Below, in pieces: positions 53,458-56,000 of a stretch of 56,000 nucleotides of DNA (positions are counted from its first letter, which is position 1; each line of letters begins with the position of its first letter). Both the position numbers and the translations under genes were made by a program. Source of the stretch: Deltaproteobacteria bacterium (GTDB lineage Bacteria > Desulfobacterota > Desulfobulbia > Desulfobulbales > SURF-16); NCBI GenBank assembly GCA_016219175.1, contig JACRCD010000005.1, positions 1-56,000 on the forward strand, in the 5' to 3' direction. The notes under the pieces are model-generated. The model searched no databases. It was given only the letters and a program-made list of their open reading frames with translations, and was not told the origin of the DNA.

Positions 53458-53928
53458 ATTTCCCCCATTGTCTCTGATTTTAAGAGGTACTCAAATTTAT
53501 GTTATGAAGATTTCATTTAAAAGATCAAGCAATTACCAAATAAATTTGTTTCCCTGAAAGAGAACGAGCCATTTCCCCCTCCGCTTGCCCACCAGGGACT
53601 TTTCTTGTCAATAGTTTGTTTTTATTGAATTACTTGAGATTACTCAGAAAAATAGGCTAAAAATTGATGGCGTCGTAAAAAATACCCTGAAGGGCATAAA
53701 TCCGATCTACTGCGTTGTAGCGCATTTTTGTTCGTTCGGCATACCACATGTATAGCCTCACTCTCAAAAATACACTACGCCTTGTATATCGAATTTTGTT
53801 ACGTAGCCATCTGGGCTTTGTCGCCGACTTTTTACGGTTTCATCATTTTTTAGAAGGGTGCACAACGGTTTTTTTGCTGCCCACGCGGATTGGCGGGCAA
53901 TAAAGCCTGCCAACCCTACCAGTCTCCT
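53458..53928. other. Intergenic region with R1 copy D and terminator-like hairpins
   Basis: There is no gene in this 471-bp stretch. It contains R1 copy D (53665-53845), a degenerate R4 palindrome (about 53857-53887) and the hairpin TTGGCGGGC / GCCTGCCAA (about 53890-53914) just downstream of the motA stop, a likely terminator. Confidence 0.6.
53665..53845. repeat. Palindromic repeat family R1, copy D (complete, longest)
   Basis: A complete copy of about 181 bp that begins TGATGGCGTCGTAAAAA. It has 18 extra bases (ATACCCTGAAGGGCATAA region) before the ATCTACTGCGTTG arm and ends TTTTTACGGTTTCATCA. The extra bases form their own small hairpin. It is about 580 bp from copy C in the same orientation. 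Confidence 0.85.
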
Positions 53929-54732
53929 TTAGCCTTTGATATGAAAACGCTCCTGAATCCGTTTCATGGAAACAAGCTGGACAGTGCGGGACGACGGGGT
54001 GACAAATGAATGCAGTTTTCGTTCAAGACTGCGGGGGTCCATTTCACTTTCAATGGCGATGACGCCTTCCATGATGATCTTCTGCAGCAGCAGCTCATGG
54101 TCCGTTCTTTCCCTGAGGTTGCCGGCAAAGGGGATGCAGAAGAAATTGGCCAGCACCACGCCATAGAGGGTGGCGGTCAGGGCAATGGGCACCGTGGCCA
54201 GGATGACCTTGCTGTCTCCCACCCCGGCCAGCATGCTGATCAATCCCACCACGCTGCCGATCAGCCCGAAGGACGGAAACAGCTCGCCCATGGTGCGGAT
54301 CACCCGCTCGCAATCCTCCCTGCGCATTTTAAAAAAGTACATCTCGGTATTCAAGATATCCCGGATGACCTTGCCCTTGTACCCGTCCACAAGCAGCCCC
54401 AGGGCGCGCCGCAAAAAAAGCAGGGTTGTCTCCTCCTCATCCTCCTGCAGGGAAAGAATTCCCTTGAATTTAGACTTAACGGACAGATCGATCAATATTT
54501 CGACAATCTCCTCCGGAGTTTTGGTTCTGGTCCGGTACGAGGAAAGAAGCACCTTGTAGACGATCCGCAGCCGTTCCAGCCGGTAGTTCATGAGGGTGGC
54601 GCCGAAGGTTCCGCCGAGAACCACCAGGGCTCCGGTAAGGTTAAAATAGAGGCCGATATTGCCATGGAAGAGAAATCCTGAAAAAAAGAGAAGAACGCAG
54701 CAGGTGAGACCAATGATATTTTTATTCTTCAT
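53929..54732 (-). CDS. motA: Flagellar motor stator protein MotA
   Basis: A 267-residue MotA/TolQ/ExbB-family protein with membrane segments near 7-25, 30-50, 150-170 and 180-200. MotA motifs include GALVVLGGTFGATLMNY and ALTATLYGVVLANFF. It forms the ion channel of the stator with MotB. It is the second gene of the pair and overlaps motB by 11 bp; the usual order is motA then motB. Confidence 0.9.
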   Translation of the reverse strand: MKNKNIIGLTCCVLLFFSGFLFHGNIGLYFNLTGALVVLGGTFGATLMNYRLERLRIVYKVLLSSYRTRTKTPEEIVEILIDLSVKSKFKGILSLQEDEEETTLLFLRRALGLLVDGYKGKVIRDILNTEMYFFKMRREDCERVIRTMGELFPSFGLIGSVVGLISMLAGVGDSKVILATVPIALTATLYGVVLANFFCIPFAGNLRERTDHELLLQKIIMEGVIAIESEMDPRSLERKLHSFVTPSSRTVQLVSMKRIQERFHIKG

Positions 54733-55636
54733 TGTTTCCTCCGCTTAGACCGGCTGAGGGTTTTTCCCTGGTCAGAATGATTTCCACCCTGCGGTTTGCC
54801 GCCCTGTTTTCCGGGGTGTCATTGGCCGCCACGGACTGCTGGGCTCCATGCCCGGTCACATAAAAGCGATTTTCAGCCAGCCGGGTCTCCTGCATGAGAA
54901 AATGGGCGACCCGGCTGGCCCGCACCAGGGACAGCTCCCAGTTGGAAGGAAATTCCGGGGTATGGATGGGTATATTGTCGGTATGGCCAACCACATTGAT
55001 CATGTAGGGAGTCTGGGCCACCAGGGGGATGATCTTGCGCAACCCCTGCAGGGCGGTGCCCTTGAGCTCGGCGCTGCCGCTGGCAAAGAGCAGATCGCCG
55101 GTCAGGATGATGCGCACCGTTTTATCCGGGGCAAGATCCACCCTGGCAAACTCCCGCATGGTATCGGTATCAAGGGCTTGCCGGCTCAGGTCAAATATTT
55201 TTTCCAGGCGATTATCCATCGGCTCTTCGTCCGGGGCGCCGGTTGCCGGGGCAGAACCGATATTGGGTCCCGGCACCGGAACTTCCCGGAAAACGAACTC
55301 CCGGTTGTCAGACTGATAGATATAGAGCACGGCGAAAAAGATGAACATGGTCATCATCAGATCCGACCAGACCACCGCCCATTGCGGGGAGCGGGGCATG
55401 CGCAGTCTTTCAAAAGAGGATTCATCATAGACCCGCATGCCGCTATCCCAGCTCTGCTCGGCATGGAAAACGGCCATCCGGCGCCTGACGGCATCCTGTC
55501 TTCTTTTTTTCTTCAGCGACGCGCCGGGCGCAGGCTGTTTTTGTTTCTGCCCGACGGCCGGGGGCGGGGTTCCATTCTGATTGGTGTGCCTGCTTTCCGT
55601 CCGCGGCGGAAAAGTATGTCCTGCGCTGTCTGTCAT
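54722..55636 (-). CDS. motB: MotB-like stator protein with OmpA-type peptidoglycan-binding domain
   Basis: A 304-residue MotB-type protein. A long basic cytoplasmic N-terminus (about 85 residues) precedes one membrane helix containing the proton-path Asp92 (WSDLMMTMFIFFAVLY). The C-terminal OmpA-like domain has INVVGHTDNIPI, NWELSLVRASRVAHFL and NRRVEIIL. It anchors the stator to peptidoglycan. The N-terminal tail is longer than in most MotB proteins, and the gene precedes motA. Confidence 0.88.
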   Translation of the reverse strand: MTDSAGHTFPPRTESRHTNQNGTPPPAVGQKQKQPAPGASLKKKRRQDAVRRRMAVFHAEQSWDSGMRVYDESSFERLRMPRSPQWAVVWSDLMMTMFIFFAVLYIYQSDNREFVFREVPVPGPNIGSAPATGAPDEEPMDNRLEKIFDLSRQALDTDTMREFARVDLAPDKTVRIILTGDLLFASGSAELKGTALQGLRKIIPLVAQTPYMINVVGHTDNIPIHTPEFPSNWELSLVRASRVAHFLMQETRLAENRFYVTGHGAQQSVAANDTPENRAANRRVEIILTREKPSAGLSGGNNEE

Positions 55637-55824
55637 CTGTTCCCTTCACCGTGGATGCCATAAAAAAGAGGGGTGTCAACCTTGAGGCGTCGTAACCTTA
55701 CCTATCGGAAATCATTTACTTTTCTCAAATAAAATTTGCGAGGCAGGCAAAATAATCCGCCGAGAGAAACGATATATAATTATTTCAGATAGTTACATGA
55801 AACAGTTACAACTCCCTTTCGTCA

Positions 55825-55845
55825 GGGCGGGCATAAAACCCGCCC
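55825..55845. terminator. GC-rich hairpin after the isochorismatase gene
   Basis: GGGCGGG and CCCGCCC form a 7-bp stem with loop CATAAAA immediately downstream of the stop of the minus-strand gene. It lacks a clear T-run. The same kind of GGGCGGG repeat is common between genes in many genomes, so it may be a REP rather than a terminator. Confidence 0.45.
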
Positions 55846-56000
55846 CTACTTTATAAAGGGCAGCATGGCCTTGAACTCCGGAGTCCCCGCCCGGTGCAGC
55901 AGTTCGTAAATGATCATTTCCGTATTACCCACGGCCCCGCCGATCCGGCTGATTCTCTGCAACCCTGTTTCATAATTTTTTTCCGCCCTGGAATGAACGG
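55846..56000 (-). CDS. Isochorismatase-family hydrolase, C-terminal part (cut by window end)
   Basis: Only the last 50 or so residues are inside the window. They read RAEKNYETGLQRISRIGGAV and then NTEMIIYELLHRAGTPEFKA, ending MLPFIK. This is the usual C-terminus of isochorismatase-like cysteine hydrolases (the E-x-ALFELLRDAGTPEFK pattern). The catalytic part lies beyond the window. Confidence 0.75.
   Translation of the reverse strand, partial: VHSRAEKNYETGLQRISRIGGAVGNTEMIIYELLHRAGTPEFKAMLPFIK

Noticed and set aside
1-56000. CRISPR array
   Set aside because: The repeats found are long palindromes spread over the window. There is no tight array of equal direct repeats with spacers, and no cas gene.

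Overview
The window looks like a chromosomal segment of a Desulfobacterota (Deltaproteobacteria) bacterium, probably near Desulfobulbaceae. This is judged from gene content only: multiheme c-type cytochromes, cytochrome-type sensory proteins, very many hybrid histidine kinases, a FapA-type protein, EF-P with EpmA, CmoA/CmoB, and many small palindromic repeats. GC content is moderate to high, with AT-rich islands near 7.2-8.5 kb and 48.8-49.8 kb. There is no rRNA, CRISPR array, prophage or intact insertion sequence. One tRNA (Cys) is present.

Layout. 0-5.3 kb: a translationally coupled three-gene phosphorelay on the minus strand (tandem-kinase hybrid, CheY/Rcp-like regulator, REC-PAS-HK-REC hybrid) with no DNA-binding output. 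5.7-9.8 kb: a secreted HAF-repeat/thrombospondin-3 protein, an AT-rich gap with a transposase remnant, and a seven-heme cytochrome. 10-19.4 kb: two paralogous sensing modules, each pairing a periplasmic binding protein (PF04392-like) with a membrane hybrid kinase; one also carries a TonB-dependent receptor. No ABC permease or ATPase accompanies either. 19.8-23.4 kb: an unknown protein, a diheme membrane sensor with a degenerate GGDEF domain, and a FapA-family protein. 23.7-27.5 kb: EpmA/EF-P, a MoaE-like protein, and an ATPase plus DUF4276 pair that resembles a defence module. 27.6-33.2 kb: PepN, an MltD-type transglycosylase and a PilZ protein. 33.5-43.5 kb (plus strand): a Nudix hydrolase, a large helical-repeat protein I do not recognise, FadD/FadL-type lipid uptake genes, a TraB-family protein, YhbY, an isocitrate-lyase-family enzyme and SurE. 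43.9-48.4 kb: a small exported protein, CmoA-CmoB, a radical SAM protein, a ParE/Phd toxin-antitoxin pair and RNase III. 48.7-50.5 kb: tRNA-Cys, a low-GC patch and a VapC/Phd-type toxin-antitoxin pair. 50.5-56 kb: a ferredoxin-nitroreductase, an enlarged CheZ-like protein, a second PilZ protein, a MotB-MotA pair in reversed order and the 3' end of an isochorismatase-family hydrolase.

Two themes stand out. First, signal transduction is unusually dense: four hybrid kinases, orphan binding proteins, a heme sensor, two PilZ proteins, a CheZ-like protein and motor proteins. Second, several families of short palindromic, probably non-autonomous mobile repeats are scattered between genes. A 133-bp family shows terminal inverted repeats and 4-bp target duplications at both copies. 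Two other families lie exactly at gene 3' ends and supply the stop codon, and in one case the last 13 residues, of the adjoining protein. Coordinates for CDS features include the stop codon.
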